Assembly (NCBI RefSeq): GCF_000799465.1
Contig: NZ_JUGU01000001.1
Coordinates: 1,674,001-1,738,000 of the forward strand
Reading direction: 5' to 3'
DNA length: 64,000 nucleotides
From: Psychroserpens sp. Hel_I_66
Lineage (GTDB): Bacteria > Bacteroidota > Bacteroidia > Flavobacteriales > Flavobacteriaceae
The notes below the pieces were generated by a model. That model saw nothing but the letters and a program-made list of their open reading frames with translations, made no database searches and was not told the origin of the DNA. Every line of letters starts with the position of its first letter. Within the stretch, counting starts at the first letter, position 1. This document shows positions 35,874 to 44,573 of this stretch, piece after piece. Both the position numbers and the translations under genes were made by a program.

Positions 35874-37066
35874 GTAAAACACTAAAAATATACATAGGTC
35901 TATTAATTCTGCTCTTTGTGGGAATCATTGCCATAGAATTTTCTACACCTCCGCCAATAAACTGGCAAAAGACCTACAACGAAACTCAAAAAATCCCATA
36001 TGGAACATTCGTGTTTTACGAAGAGCTTAATAACATATTCCCAGAGAGTAAAACACAAGATATCAAAGTCACACCATATGAGTATTTCGATGAATATTAC
36101 AATTGGGAAGATAGCGTCTATCTCATTACTGGAACCTATATTTTAATTGACGAGTATCCAGATCTAGACAACACATCTGCACAAGAATTACTCGATTTTG
36201 CATCGCATGGCAACGATGTATTTATAGCGAGCAATTATTTTCCAGATCGTCTTTTGGATTCTTTAGGATTTTACACTCAAAATGACTTTTCATTGTCTGG
36301 AAAAGCAGAATTTTCATTTACAAATCCCACTTTTGAGCGAGATTCAATTTCCGTAGAAAAAGGATTGAGCAATATTTATTTTTCTGAAATTGATACGCTT
36401 GCCACTACAGTTCTTGGCCATCAAAAATTTGGAGATGAGACCTACACCAATTTTATACAAATACCTTGGGGCAACGGTAACTTTTATCTACATATCCAGC
36501 CCATTGTATTTACAAACTATCACATTCTAAAAAAAGAAAATAGCAAGTATGCAGCAAGTGCCATGTCTTACTTGCGTGACGATACTATTTATTTTGACTC
36601 CAGAAATAAATCTACCAAAGAATTAGGGGATTCCCCATTGCGTTTTGTACTGAGTCAACCGCCACTGCGCTGGGCTTGGTACTTGGCACTGATCACCACA
36701 GTATTGTTTATGATATTTAATGCCAAAAGAAGGCAACGTATCGTTTTGATAAAAGAGCCACTAAAAAATACAACCGTCGATTTCACAAAAACAATTGGTA
36801 ATCTATATTACGAAACCAAAGATCACGACAATTTAATAGAGAAAAAAATCACTTACTTTTTAGAGTATATTAGACGTATTTATTATTTGGACACTCAAAT
36901 TTTAGATGATAAATTCGTTAAAAATTTAGCTTTAAAATCTGGAAAAGACGCAGATGACATTAAAAAATTAATCAATCAGATTGTATATTTAAAAGCAAAA
37001 AACAATTGTACTGAAGCCGATTTATTACGATTAAATAATGCAATAGAAGATTTTTATACCACATAA
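35870..37066 (+). CDS. DUF4350-domain membrane protein
   Basis: The protein has 398 residues, starting in ATGA overlap with the preceding stop. The first helix (IYIGLLILLFVGIIAIEF) is followed by a GATase-like DUF4350 domain (TYILIDEYPDLDNTSAQELLDFASHGNDVFIASNYFPDRLLD). A second helix (WAWYLALITTVLFMIFNAKRR) precedes a cytoplasmic tail of about 120 residues. Its role in the MoxR locus is undefined. Confidence 0.85.
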   Translation: MSKTLKIYIGLLILLFVGIIAIEFSTPPPINWQKTYNETQKIPYGTFVFYEELNNIFPESKTQDIKVTPYEYFDEYYNWEDSVYLITGTYILIDEYPDLDNTSAQELLDFASHGNDVFIASNYFPDRLLDSLGFYTQNDFSLSGKAEFSFTNPTFERDSISVEKGLSNIYFSEIDTLATTVLGHQKFGDETYTNFIQIPWGNGNFYLHIQPIVFTNYHILKKENSKYAASAMSYLRDDTIYFDSRNKSTKELGDSPLRFVLSQPPLRWAWYLALITTVLFMIFNAKRRQRIVLIKEPLKNTTVDFTKTIGNLYYETKDHDNLIEKKITYFLEYIRRIYYLDTQILDDKFVKNLALKSGKDADDIKKLINQIVYLKAKNNCTEADLLRLNNAIEDFYTT

Positions 37067-37069
37067 ATT

Positions 37070-38173
37070 ATGGAACATTTAGACGACAACAAAAATGAAG
37101 ATTTAACACCTAAGAACGATCAATTTCATGAATCATTATTGGGAGATTCCAATGCAATAGATCCTGTTGAAAACACACCAAACCAGGAGGCTCTAGAAAG
37201 TGATATTAGCTTTACAAACCGTATAGATCTTAGTGAGCTTCAAGAAGGTATTGGTCTTATAAAAAACGAAATTAGCAAAGTCATTGTTGGTCAAAAAGGA
37301 ATGATTGACATGCTTATCGCGTCCATTTTAGCTAATGGCCATTCGCTTATTGAAGGTGTTCCTGGTGTGGCAAAAACCATATCTGCCAAACTACTCGCAA
37401 AATCATTGGATATTGGTTTTAGTAGAATTCAGTTCACTCCAGATTTAATGCCAAGTGATATTTTGGGTACCTCTGTTTTTAATATGAAAACTACCGAGTT
37501 TGACTTTAAACAAGGTCCGATTTTCTCCAATATGATCCTCATCGATGAGATTAACAGAGCACCCGCAAAAACGCAAGCAGCTTTATTTGAGGTGATGGAA
37601 GAACGCCAAATCACTATTGACGGACAAAAATTTAAACTAGAACTCCCGTTCATTGTTCTGGCAACCCAAAACCCAGTAGAACAAGAAGGAACCTATCGCT
37701 TACCAGAAGCACAACTTGACCGTTTTCTCTTTAAAATAGATATTGATTATCCTAGTGCTGAGGAAGAAGTCGAAATTTTAAACAGAGAACAGAATTTAAA
37801 GGGAGCATCTAAAACCGCTCAAGTGACTGCCCATCTAAGTAAGGAGCAGATTAATAAGTTTCAGGATTTAGTCAATCAAATAAAAATAGAATCGCACCTC
37901 ATTAAATATATTGCAGATATGATCGTAAACACGCGTAATAATCCTTTTTTATATTTAGGAGCCTCACCAAGAGCATCCATTGCTATTTTAAAAGCCAGCA
38001 AAGCTTTTGCAGCAATGAGCGGAAGAGATTTCGTAACACCAGAAGACATTAAACGTTCTGCCATACCAGTTCTCCAACATCGTGTGATTGTCACACCAGA
38101 ACGTGAGATGGAAGGCGTAACAACCAAACAAATTATCAAACAGATTATTGAAGCTGTTGAGATACCGAGATGA
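37070..38173 (+). CDS. MoxR-family AAA+ ATPase
   Basis: The 367-residue ATPase has Walker A EGVPGVAKT, Walker B MILIDEINRAPAKTQAALFEVMEE (core ILIDEINRAP), sensor 1 VLATQNPVEQEGTYRLPEAQLDRFLF and the C-terminal lid GASPRASIAILKASKAFA. MoxR ATPases act as chaperones that mature partner VWA/DUF58 proteins. It precedes DUF58 but is separated from it by an extra gene flanked by direct repeats. Confidence 0.95.
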   Translation: MEHLDDNKNEDLTPKNDQFHESLLGDSNAIDPVENTPNQEALESDISFTNRIDLSELQEGIGLIKNEISKVIVGQKGMIDMLIASILANGHSLIEGVPGVAKTISAKLLAKSLDIGFSRIQFTPDLMPSDILGTSVFNMKTTEFDFKQGPIFSNMILIDEINRAPAKTQAALFEVMEERQITIDGQKFKLELPFIVLATQNPVEQEGTYRLPEAQLDRFLFKIDIDYPSAEEEVEILNREQNLKGASKTAQVTAHLSKEQINKFQDLVNQIKIESHLIKYIADMIVNTRNNPFLYLGASPRASIAILKASKAFAAMSGRDFVTPEDIKRSAIPVLQHRVIVTPEREMEGVTTKQIIKQIIEAVEIPR

Positions 38174-38239
38174 AAATAGTAGGCAGTGGTCAGTCTTAAG
38201 CAGCCAGTAGATTTGACTGACTACAATTTTAGGTAGATT
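38171..38239 (+). repeat. Direct repeat copy 1 (69 bp) between moxR and the inserted gene
   Basis: It begins exactly at the TGA stop of moxR and ends AGGTAGATT. It is identical to 38789-38843 except for a 14-bp insertion (CTTAAGCAGCCAGT) after TGGTCAGT. Confidence 0.9.
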
Positions 38240-38260
38240 GAATTAAAAATCAAAACATAA

Positions 38261-38791
38261 ATGGACTTAACGCTACATTGTAAATTATGTGATCATAAAA
38301 TTATAGATTTTAAGACTGGAACACTATGTAGTTTAACAAGTAAGAAACCTGATTTTCAAAATAAGTGTGGTGTTATAAAAATGCAAGATAATTTTGAAGA
38401 GCAAATTAAAATTGTGAATATAGAATATGAAGCTGTATTAAAAACTAAAACAGATACTTTTGGTCACTTAATTATGTACGGTATTCTTGCTTTTACCTTA
38501 ATTTTAGGAGGATTTTTATTGGGAAAATTTATTTTAGAAAAAGGTATTATTTCAACAATACCATTAATTATCATGACTATTGGACTCGCAGCTTTAGGGT
38601 TTGCTTTTGCTCCTTTAAATATGTATAGTACGAATTTAAAAATAGCTAGAAAAAAGAAAAACACACTCGATAAAATTAGCAAAATGTATGGTTATCAATA
38701 TGATATTGACATTACACATTTAAAAGATAGTTTGGGTAACAAATCATATGAAACCGATTTAAAGATTAGAAAAACGAGTAACTCTAGGTGA
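38261..38791 (+). CDS. Membrane protein with N-terminal Cys cluster inserted in the MoxR/DUF58 operon
   Basis: The 176-residue protein's N-terminus has a CxxC pair and further Cys (HCKLCDHKI, GTLCSL, KCGVI), a possible zinc ribbon. Two helices follow (LIMYGILAFTLILGGFLLG, IISTIPLIIMTIGLAALGFAF) and then a basic cytoplasmic tail. No family is recognised. It separates moxR from DUF58 and lies between 55/69-bp direct repeats that both begin at a stop codon, so it looks like a later insertion or duplication product. Confidence 0.7.
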   Translation: MDLTLHCKLCDHKIIDFKTGTLCSLTSKKPDFQNKCGVIKMQDNFEEQIKIVNIEYEAVLKTKTDTFGHLIMYGILAFTLILGGFLLGKFILEKGIISTIPLIIMTIGLAALGFAFAPLNMYSTNLKIARKKKNTLDKISKMYGYQYDIDITHLKDSLGNKSYETDLKIRKTSNSR

Positions 38792-38843
38792 AAATAGTAG
38801 GCAGTGGTCAGTAGATTTGACTGACTACAATTTTAGGTAGATT
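38789..38843 (+). repeat. Direct repeat copy 2 (55 bp)
   Basis: It begins exactly at the TGA stop of the inserted gene and contains the same TGAAAATAGTAGGCAGTGGT start and AGGTAGATT end as copy 1. Confidence 0.9.
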
Positions 38844-38903
38844 TAATAATTATAATAAGAACTATATAACTCAACCATTAAACGAATAAACAAATAACCA
38901 TTT

Positions 38904-40235
38904 TTGAAACGTATCAAACCATTTTTTCTCCAAAACAGATTTTTCTATGCTTGCATAGCCATAATGGTATTGTTTGTTTTGAGCTTTATCTTTCCGCGTG
39001 GTTTTGCCATTGTTAAATTACTGCTCTTACTTTTGTTCACGCTAACAGTTTTGGATACCATCATTTTATTTGCAGCAAAAAAAGGCGTAAAAGGTACACG
39101 TATATTACCCGAGAAATTCTCAAATGGTGATGAAAACCCAGTACGTTTGGTCATCAACAATTATTATACATTTAGTGTAAACATCAATATAATCGATGAA
39201 ATCCCAGAGCAATTTCAAGTGAGGGATTTTAGTATTCTTCGGAAATTGGAAGCTTCAACTTCTTCGGAAATTGAATACAAACTCCGTCCTGTAGAGCGTG
39301 GAGAATATCACTTCGGAAAATTGAATATCTACGTCACTTCTGTCTTTGGACTGATTTCGAGACGTTTCATTTCCGAAGATAATGCCATGGTACCAACCTA
39401 CCCAAGTTTTATGCAATTACGAAAATACGACTTGATTGCCATAAGCAATAATCTGCATCAATATGGGATTAAAAAGATAAGAAAGATTGGCCACACTATG
39501 GAGTTTGAGCAAATCAAGGATTATGTTTTAGGTGACGATTTAAGAACCATTAACTGGAAAGCTACCGCAAAGCGAAACGAATTGATGGTCAATCAATTTC
39601 AAGATGAAAAATCACAACCCGTCTATTCTATAATAGATAAAGGTCGCGTGATGAAAATGCCTTTTGATGGCTTGACGCTTTTAGACTACGCCATTAATGC
39701 ATCGTTGGTAATTTCTAATGTCGCGCTAAAAAAACAGGACAAAGCTGGTATTTTGGCATTTTCAAAAAAGGTAGAGAACATTGTGGTTGCAGAGCGTCGT
39801 ACCTCACAAATGAACCTCATTTTAGAAACACTTTATAATGTAAGTACAGATTTTAACGAAAGTGATTACAGTAGGCTTTACTCAGATGTAAAACGACACA
39901 TCACACAACGTAGCTTAATGTTGCTTTACACCAATTTTGAAACGTTAGACAGTTTACACAGGCAACTTCCTTATTTAAAAGGGATTGCTAAAAACCATTT
40001 ATTGGTAGTCATATTCTTTAAAAATACTGAACTCAACCAAATCATCAACGACAAGGCAGAGACCGTACAGCAAGCTTATGATAAAGTCATTGCAGAAAAA
40101 TTTGCCTTTGAAAAACGATTGATTGTCAACGAACTTCAAAAATATGGGATCCAATCCATACTTACTTCTCCAGAAGACTTAACCATTGATACCATCAATA
40201 AATACTTAGAGATTAAGGCTCGAGGTTTATTGTAG
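38904..40235 (+). CDS. DUF58-domain protein
   Basis: The 443 residues have two N-terminal helices (CIAIMVLFVLSFIFPRGFAIVKLLLLLLFTLTVLD, in parts) and a beta region. The DUF58 core is RKIGHTMEFEQIKDYVLGDDLRTINWKATAKRNELMVNQFQDEKSQPVY (parts GDDLRTINWKATAK, VNQFQDEKSQ), followed by a VWA-like region with LDYAINASLVISN. It probably starts at TTG. It is the client expected for the MoxR ATPase and ends the operon. Confidence 0.9.
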   Translation: MKRIKPFFLQNRFFYACIAIMVLFVLSFIFPRGFAIVKLLLLLLFTLTVLDTIILFAAKKGVKGTRILPEKFSNGDENPVRLVINNYYTFSVNINIIDEIPEQFQVRDFSILRKLEASTSSEIEYKLRPVERGEYHFGKLNIYVTSVFGLISRRFISEDNAMVPTYPSFMQLRKYDLIAISNNLHQYGIKKIRKIGHTMEFEQIKDYVLGDDLRTINWKATAKRNELMVNQFQDEKSQPVYSIIDKGRVMKMPFDGLTLLDYAINASLVISNVALKKQDKAGILAFSKKVENIVVAERRTSQMNLILETLYNVSTDFNESDYSRLYSDVKRHITQRSLMLLYTNFETLDSLHRQLPYLKGIAKNHLLVVIFFKNTELNQIINDKAETVQQAYDKVIAEKFAFEKRLIVNELQKYGIQSILTSPEDLTIDTINKYLEIKARGLL

Positions 40236-40437
40236 TACAGAAACTGATTTTTTTTTATTAGAAACCAGTTAAAATTCTTTTTAATATTTAATTAATTTTA
40301 GATCAGTAATATTCTAAAGTATAAATCCTTTCAAGAATAAAACAATTAAAATGTCAATGAAATTTAATACATTTAAATTAATGCTACACGTTAACGAGAT
40401 AGCAGAAATTTCACAATAGCTTAAACAAACATAATTT

Positions 40438-41031
40438 ATGATACATCCTCATACTGAAGTAAAACATATAAGTGATCACATTGGATACGGTGTTGTCGCA
40501 ACAAAATTCATTCCTGCGGGAACCATAACTTGGGTCCTGGATAAGTTGGACAGAGAATTTAGTCCAGCTGATGTTGATTCAATGAATTCTTATTATCAAA
40601 ATATAATAGACACCTATTCCTTTAGAAATAACCAAGGTAATTTCATTCTGTGTTGGGACAATGGTAAATATGTAAATCACAGTTTTAATTCCAATTGTTT
40701 AACGACCGCGTACGACTTTGAGATTGCTATTAGAGATATTCATCCTGGAGAACAATTAACAGATGATTATGGCTATTTAAATATTAAAGAACCTTTTGAA
40801 GCTATGGATGAAGGCACAGATAGAAAGATTGTGTATCCAGATGATTTACTTAAATACCACAAGGTATGGGACGGTAAAATTGAAAAAGTCTTCAATAAAA
40901 TTGTCTCGAATGAGCAACCACTTCGGGAATTGTTAACCGATGGTTTATGGCATAAAATTCAACTCATTATTGAAGGAAAAGAGAAAATGGAATCTATTTT
41001 AAATAATCATTACCCGCAGATTAATTCATGA
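40438..41031 (+). CDS. SET-domain protein
   Basis: The 197-residue protein has the SET landmarks GYGVVATKFIPAGTITW, then YVNHSFNSNC (NHS) and GEQLTDDYGYLN (the catalytic Tyr region). About 65 unassigned residues follow. Bacterial SET proteins are putative lysine methyltransferases, and substrates in bacteria are mostly unknown. The post-SET Cys cluster is absent. It is a single gene in a 200-bp-spaced setting. The 202 bp upstream (40236-40437) are AT-rich with no feature I can name. Confidence 0.85.
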   Translation: MIHPHTEVKHISDHIGYGVVATKFIPAGTITWVLDKLDREFSPADVDSMNSYYQNIIDTYSFRNNQGNFILCWDNGKYVNHSFNSNCLTTAYDFEIAIRDIHPGEQLTDDYGYLNIKEPFEAMDEGTDRKIVYPDDLLKYHKVWDGKIEKVFNKIVSNEQPLRELLTDGLWHKIQLIIEGKEKMESILNNHYPQINS

Positions 41032-41065
41032 ATTATTTAGAAACCTAAAGTAGTAAAGCTAGATC

Positions 41066-41512
41066 ATGAAAAATACGATCATCATTATGGCATTATTTTT
41101 TTTCTTCGGAAGCTTTGCACAAGAGTCAATTTATGATGGCGATAACATGTGTAGAGAACTAAAAGAAATGATAAATAATGATCAACTATACAGATCAAAG
41201 CTCCCAGATTCATTTTCAAGACACAAAAGCAAATATTCCAAAAAAGAGATTGATTCTATGCAATTATTGCAAAGAAAAATTGATGATCACAATACCGAAA
41301 AACTAATCGACCTAACAAAACAATATGGTTGGATAAGTGATGAAAGGATTAATTGTCAAAAACTTAATATCTGGCTCATTTTTAGACATTCTCAACCAAA
41401 ATACTTTAAAGATATTTCAGTATTAATTGAAAAAGAACACGATAAAAAACGACTAAGTGACTTTCATTATAAAATGATCAATGATCATATCAATGGCAGA
41501 CCTCGTGGATAA
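41066..41512 (+). CDS. Secreted protein, DUF6624-like
   Basis: The 148-residue protein has a signal peptide (MKNTIIIMALFFFFGSFAQ). The mature part resembles DUF6624: LLQRKIDDHNTEKLIDLTKQYGWISDERI and WLIFRHSQPKYFKDISVLIEKE, ending with FHYKMINDHI. The function is unknown. It is 34 bp after the SET gene on the same strand and is followed by a terminator. Confidence 0.6.
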   Translation: MKNTIIIMALFFFFGSFAQESIYDGDNMCRELKEMINNDQLYRSKLPDSFSRHKSKYSKKEIDSMQLLQRKIDDHNTEKLIDLTKQYGWISDERINCQKLNIWLIFRHSQPKYFKDISVLIEKEHDKKRLSDFHYKMINDHINGRPRG

Positions 41513-41526
41513 ATCTAAAAACAGAA

Positions 41527-41552
41527 AAACCTCAAATATTTGAGGTTTTTTT
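41527..41552. terminator. Bidirectional terminator between the DUF6624-like gene and murA
   Basis: AAACCTCAAATATTTGAGGTTT is a near-perfect palindrome with flanking A and T runs between convergent genes. A TTCCGAAG word follows at 41569. Confidence 0.85.
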
Positions 41553-41581
41553 GTTTTTAATTCCAAATTTCCGAAGAAAAA

Positions 41582-42898
41582 TTAATTCCCGTCCACTCTG
41601 GTGATTTTGGCACCGATAGCCCGTAAACGTTCATCTATATTTTCGTAACCTCTATCTATTTGTTCAATATTGTGAATGGTAGATGTTCCTTTTGCAGATA
41701 ATGCTGCAATTAATAAAGAAACACCTGCTCTAATATCTGGAGAGGTCATTGTTGTTCCCTTTAGTGTTGATTTAAAATCGTGACCAATAACAGTTGCTCT
41801 ATGCGGATCGCAAAGTATGATCTTTGCTCCCATATCTATTAATTTATCTACGAAGAATAAACGACTTTCAAACATTTTTTGGTGAACAACTGCGCTACCG
41901 CGTGCTTGCGTCAATACTGTAAGAATAATACTTATCAAATCTGGTGTGAATCCTGGCCATGGCGCATCAGACACTGTAAGAATAGAACCATCAATATAGT
42001 TTGATACCTCATAACCATTGGTGTGCGCAGGAATGTATATATCATCACCTTGGCGCTCTACGGTAATCCCTATTTTTCTGAATACATTCGGAATTTGACC
42101 TAAATCGTCCCAGCTCACATTAGTAATGGTTAGCTCACTTTTTGTCATTGCAGCGAGACCAATCCAACTTCCTATTTCAATCATATCTGGAAGCATTCTG
42201 TGGTCTGTACCACCTAATGTATCGACACCTTCAATGATCAACATATTAGAACCTACTCCACTAATTTTTGCTCCCATGCGATTAAGCATTTTACATAATT
42301 GCTGTAAATAAGGTTCACAAGCTGCGTTGTAGATTGTGGTTGTGCCTTCTGCCAAAACTGCTGCCATTACTATATTGGCAGTTCCTGTTACAGATGCTTC
42401 ATCGAGCAGCATGTAAGTTCCCTTTAATTTATCGGCTTCTACGCCATAAAATAAATCTTCCTTATTATATCTAAACTTGGCACCAAGATTTATAAAACCT
42501 TCAAAATGTGTATCTAATCGACGACGACCTATCTTATCCCCTCCAGGTTTTGGAATGTATCCTTTCCCAAAGCGAGCCAATAATGGACCAACGATCATGA
42601 TTGAGCCTCTTAGACCTTTTCCATCTTCTTTAAACTCTGCAGACTCTAAATATTTTAAATTAAGATCATCTGCCTTAAATGTATAAGATCCCCTACCAAC
42701 ATTTTCAATCTTTACGCCCAACTTTTTTAGAAGAGCGATCAATTTATTGACATCAATAATATCTGGGATATTATCTATTCTAATTTCTTCGGCAGTTAAA
42801 AGTACTGCACATAAAATTTGTAAAGCTTCGTTTTTTGCGCCTTGAGGTTGAATTTTTCCTTTTAGTTGGTGACCTCCTTCAATTATAAATGTTGCCAT
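41582..42898 (-). CDS. murA: UDP-N-acetylglucosamine 1-carboxyvinyltransferase
   Basis: The 438-residue enzyme catalyses the first committed step of peptidoglycan synthesis, transferring enolpyruvate from PEP to UDP-GlcNAc. It is recognised by QGAKNEALQILCAVLLT, LRGSIMIVGPLLARFGKGY and GWIGLAAMTKSE-like repeats of the EPSP-synthase fold. The active-site loop reads PKPGGDKIGRRRLDTH, so the residue matching E. coli Cys115 is Asp121. That change is known to preserve activity and block fosfomycin in other bacteria. It is encoded 9 bp after the DUF4290 gene. Confidence 0.96.
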   Translation of the reverse strand: MATFIIEGGHQLKGKIQPQGAKNEALQILCAVLLTAEEIRIDNIPDIIDVNKLIALLKKLGVKIENVGRGSYTFKADDLNLKYLESAEFKEDGKGLRGSIMIVGPLLARFGKGYIPKPGGDKIGRRRLDTHFEGFINLGAKFRYNKEDLFYGVEADKLKGTYMLLDEASVTGTANIVMAAVLAEGTTTIYNAACEPYLQQLCKMLNRMGAKISGVGSNMLIIEGVDTLGGTDHRMLPDMIEIGSWIGLAAMTKSELTITNVSWDDLGQIPNVFRKIGITVERQGDDIYIPAHTNGYEVSNYIDGSILTVSDAPWPGFTPDLISIILTVLTQARGSAVVHQKMFESRLFFVDKLIDMGAKIILCDPHRATVIGHDFKSTLKGTTMTSPDIRAGVSLLIAALSAKGTSTIHNIEQIDRGYENIDERLRAIGAKITRVDGN

Positions 42899-42907
42899 GA
42901 AGTGTAG

Positions 42908-43561
42908 TTAGTAGCGTTTTCTGTTGCGGTTAGAATTGTTGTTTTTTTTGTGATGCGATTTCTTGGTATTGCTATTTGAATACTTCTTTTTATTACGCAT
43001 CAAACTTGTTGCATCGGTAAGATCTTCATCTGTTTCTTTCAAATTTATCTTACCACCAGATAATTCATATAAATGATTAAAAATCACATCGTCTTCCACA
43101 GTATCCTTGTTCCAGTTGAGGAAGCATTTTTTCATGTGGTTTGCAATGGTATAAATTAAAGCATCCTTTAAATCTCCATCTTCCCATGTGTTTGCGACAT
43201 CAATCATCGTCTTAATATTGTTTCCGTAGAAACGGTATTTAGGGAAATTTTGAGGGTACTTAAGAGGCTCTGGCTTTTCATTTAGCTCCTCCTTTGAAGT
43301 CGTTGGGTATGGAGAGTCTGCATCAAGCTCAAAATCTGCGATTATAAAAAGTTGATCCCAAAGTTTATGCTGAAAATCTGGCACATCACGTAAATGCGGT
43401 TGCAAATTCCCCATAACATTGATGATGGATTTTGCAACTTTATTACGCTCTTCTTTTGTGGGTAATTGTTTAGCGTAATTGACCATTTTTTGTAAATGTC
43501 TCCCGTATTCTGGAATAATCAATTGCTCACGCTCTGTATTGTATTCTATGTCGTCTATCAA
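42908..43561 (-). CDS. DUF4290-domain protein
   Basis: The 217-residue cytosolic protein has the family start MIDDIEYNTEREQLIIPEYGRHLQKMV and the block FQHKLWDQLFIIADFELDADSPYP. It ends in a basic low-complexity tail (KKSHHKKNNNSNRNRKRY) that could bind nucleic acid. Adjacent placement to murA is common in this group. The function is unknown. Confidence 0.88.
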   Translation of the reverse strand: MIDDIEYNTEREQLIIPEYGRHLQKMVNYAKQLPTKEERNKVAKSIINVMGNLQPHLRDVPDFQHKLWDQLFIIADFELDADSPYPTTSKEELNEKPEPLKYPQNFPKYRFYGNNIKTMIDVANTWEDGDLKDALIYTIANHMKKCFLNWNKDTVEDDVIFNHLYELSGGKINLKETDEDLTDATSLMRNKKKYSNSNTKKSHHKKNNNSNRNRKRY

Positions 43562-43650
43562 AATATAAATTTGTGTAGTATTTGTGTAAAATGCACGAAG
43601 TGATTCTGCATGCTTGCAAAATACAAAAAAATAATTATTGAACCGTTTTT

Positions 43651-43944
43651 TTATAAAGAAATAACACCTTCTACATTGTCGGCTACCTCTTTATACTTAT
43701 CAATAACCGCATCTGGATCTTTCATTTGAAGATTTACAGAGATACTTGTATAGGTCCCCTTACCAGATTCTTTTGTTGTAATCACAGCACCAAGATTGTT
43801 GAACAAATCTTCTATTTGATTGATTTTTTTCGCATCTGTTGGGACAATAAATTTGTAAAGATATTCAGATGGCCAACTTGAAGTCTCATACAACTGGACT
43901 CTTAGTTTATTATAAAATTCTTCGGTTTTTTTCTCTGTACTCAT
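43651..43944 (-). CDS. DUF493 (YbeD-like) family protein
   Basis: The protein has 97 residues from ATG at 43944. A ferredoxin-like alpha/beta domain reads WPSEYLYKFIVPTDAKKINQIEDLF and YTSISVNLQMKDPDAVIDKY. YbeD-type proteins are small regulators of uncertain role. The longer in-frame start 10 codons upstream runs through a TTCCGAAG word and is not favoured. Confidence 0.85.
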   Translation of the reverse strand: MSTEKKTEEFYNKLRVQLYETSSWPSEYLYKFIVPTDAKKINQIEDLFNNLGAVITTKESGKGTYTSISVNLQMKDPDAVIDKYKEVADNVEGVISL

Positions 43945-44033
43945 AGCTTTTTTTCTTCGGAAGTAAAGATACAATTTACTTACATTTTACTTTGTTAATT
44001 AATTAGTAATTTTACATCCAAAATCTTGCCAAA

Positions 44034-44573
44034 TTGAAAACAAGAAAAATTGTCATTACAGGTGGTCCTGGTACAGGAAAATCGTCTATTATAAAAGAAT
44101 TAATTTCAAGAAATCACACTTGTTTTGAGGAGGTCTCGAGACAAGTAACTCTCGATGCTAGAAAAGATGGAATCGACCAGCTTTTTTTGACAAAACCATT
44201 GCTTTTTAGCGAATTGCTTTTAAAAGCAAGAACCCAACAATTTATTGACGCCGAAAAGATTGATAAAGATATCGTTTTCTTAGACAGAGGTTTACCAGAT
44301 GTTTTGGCTTATATGGATTACATCAACAGTGATTATCCGCAAGATTTCACCAAAGCATGCGAGGATCACACCTATCAAACGGTTTTTATATTGGCACCAT
44401 GGCAAGACATTTTTATAAGCGACAGCGAACGTTACGAAAATTTTGACCAAGCTGTAGAGATCCATCATTCGCTTTTAGACATCTATAAGCGTTTTGGTTA
44501 TGAGTTGATTGATGTTCCGTTTGGAAGTATTAAGCATCGCGCAGATTTCATTTTAGATGTCCTAAATTTATAG
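44034..44573 (+). CDS. P-loop ATPase/kinase-like protein
   Basis: The 179 residues start at TTG. Walker A is VITGGPGTGKSS. FLDRGLPDVLAYM resembles a nucleotide-kinase DR motif. The fold resembles NadR/AAA_28-type small P-loop kinases. The substrate is unknown. Its stop codon abuts the recQ ATG. Confidence 0.8.
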   Translation: MKTRKIVITGGPGTGKSSIIKELISRNHTCFEEVSRQVTLDARKDGIDQLFLTKPLLFSELLLKARTQQFIDAEKIDKDIVFLDRGLPDVLAYMDYINSDYPQDFTKACEDHTYQTVFILAPWQDIFISDSERYENFDQAVEIHHSLLDIYKRFGYELIDVPFGSIKHRADFILDVLNL

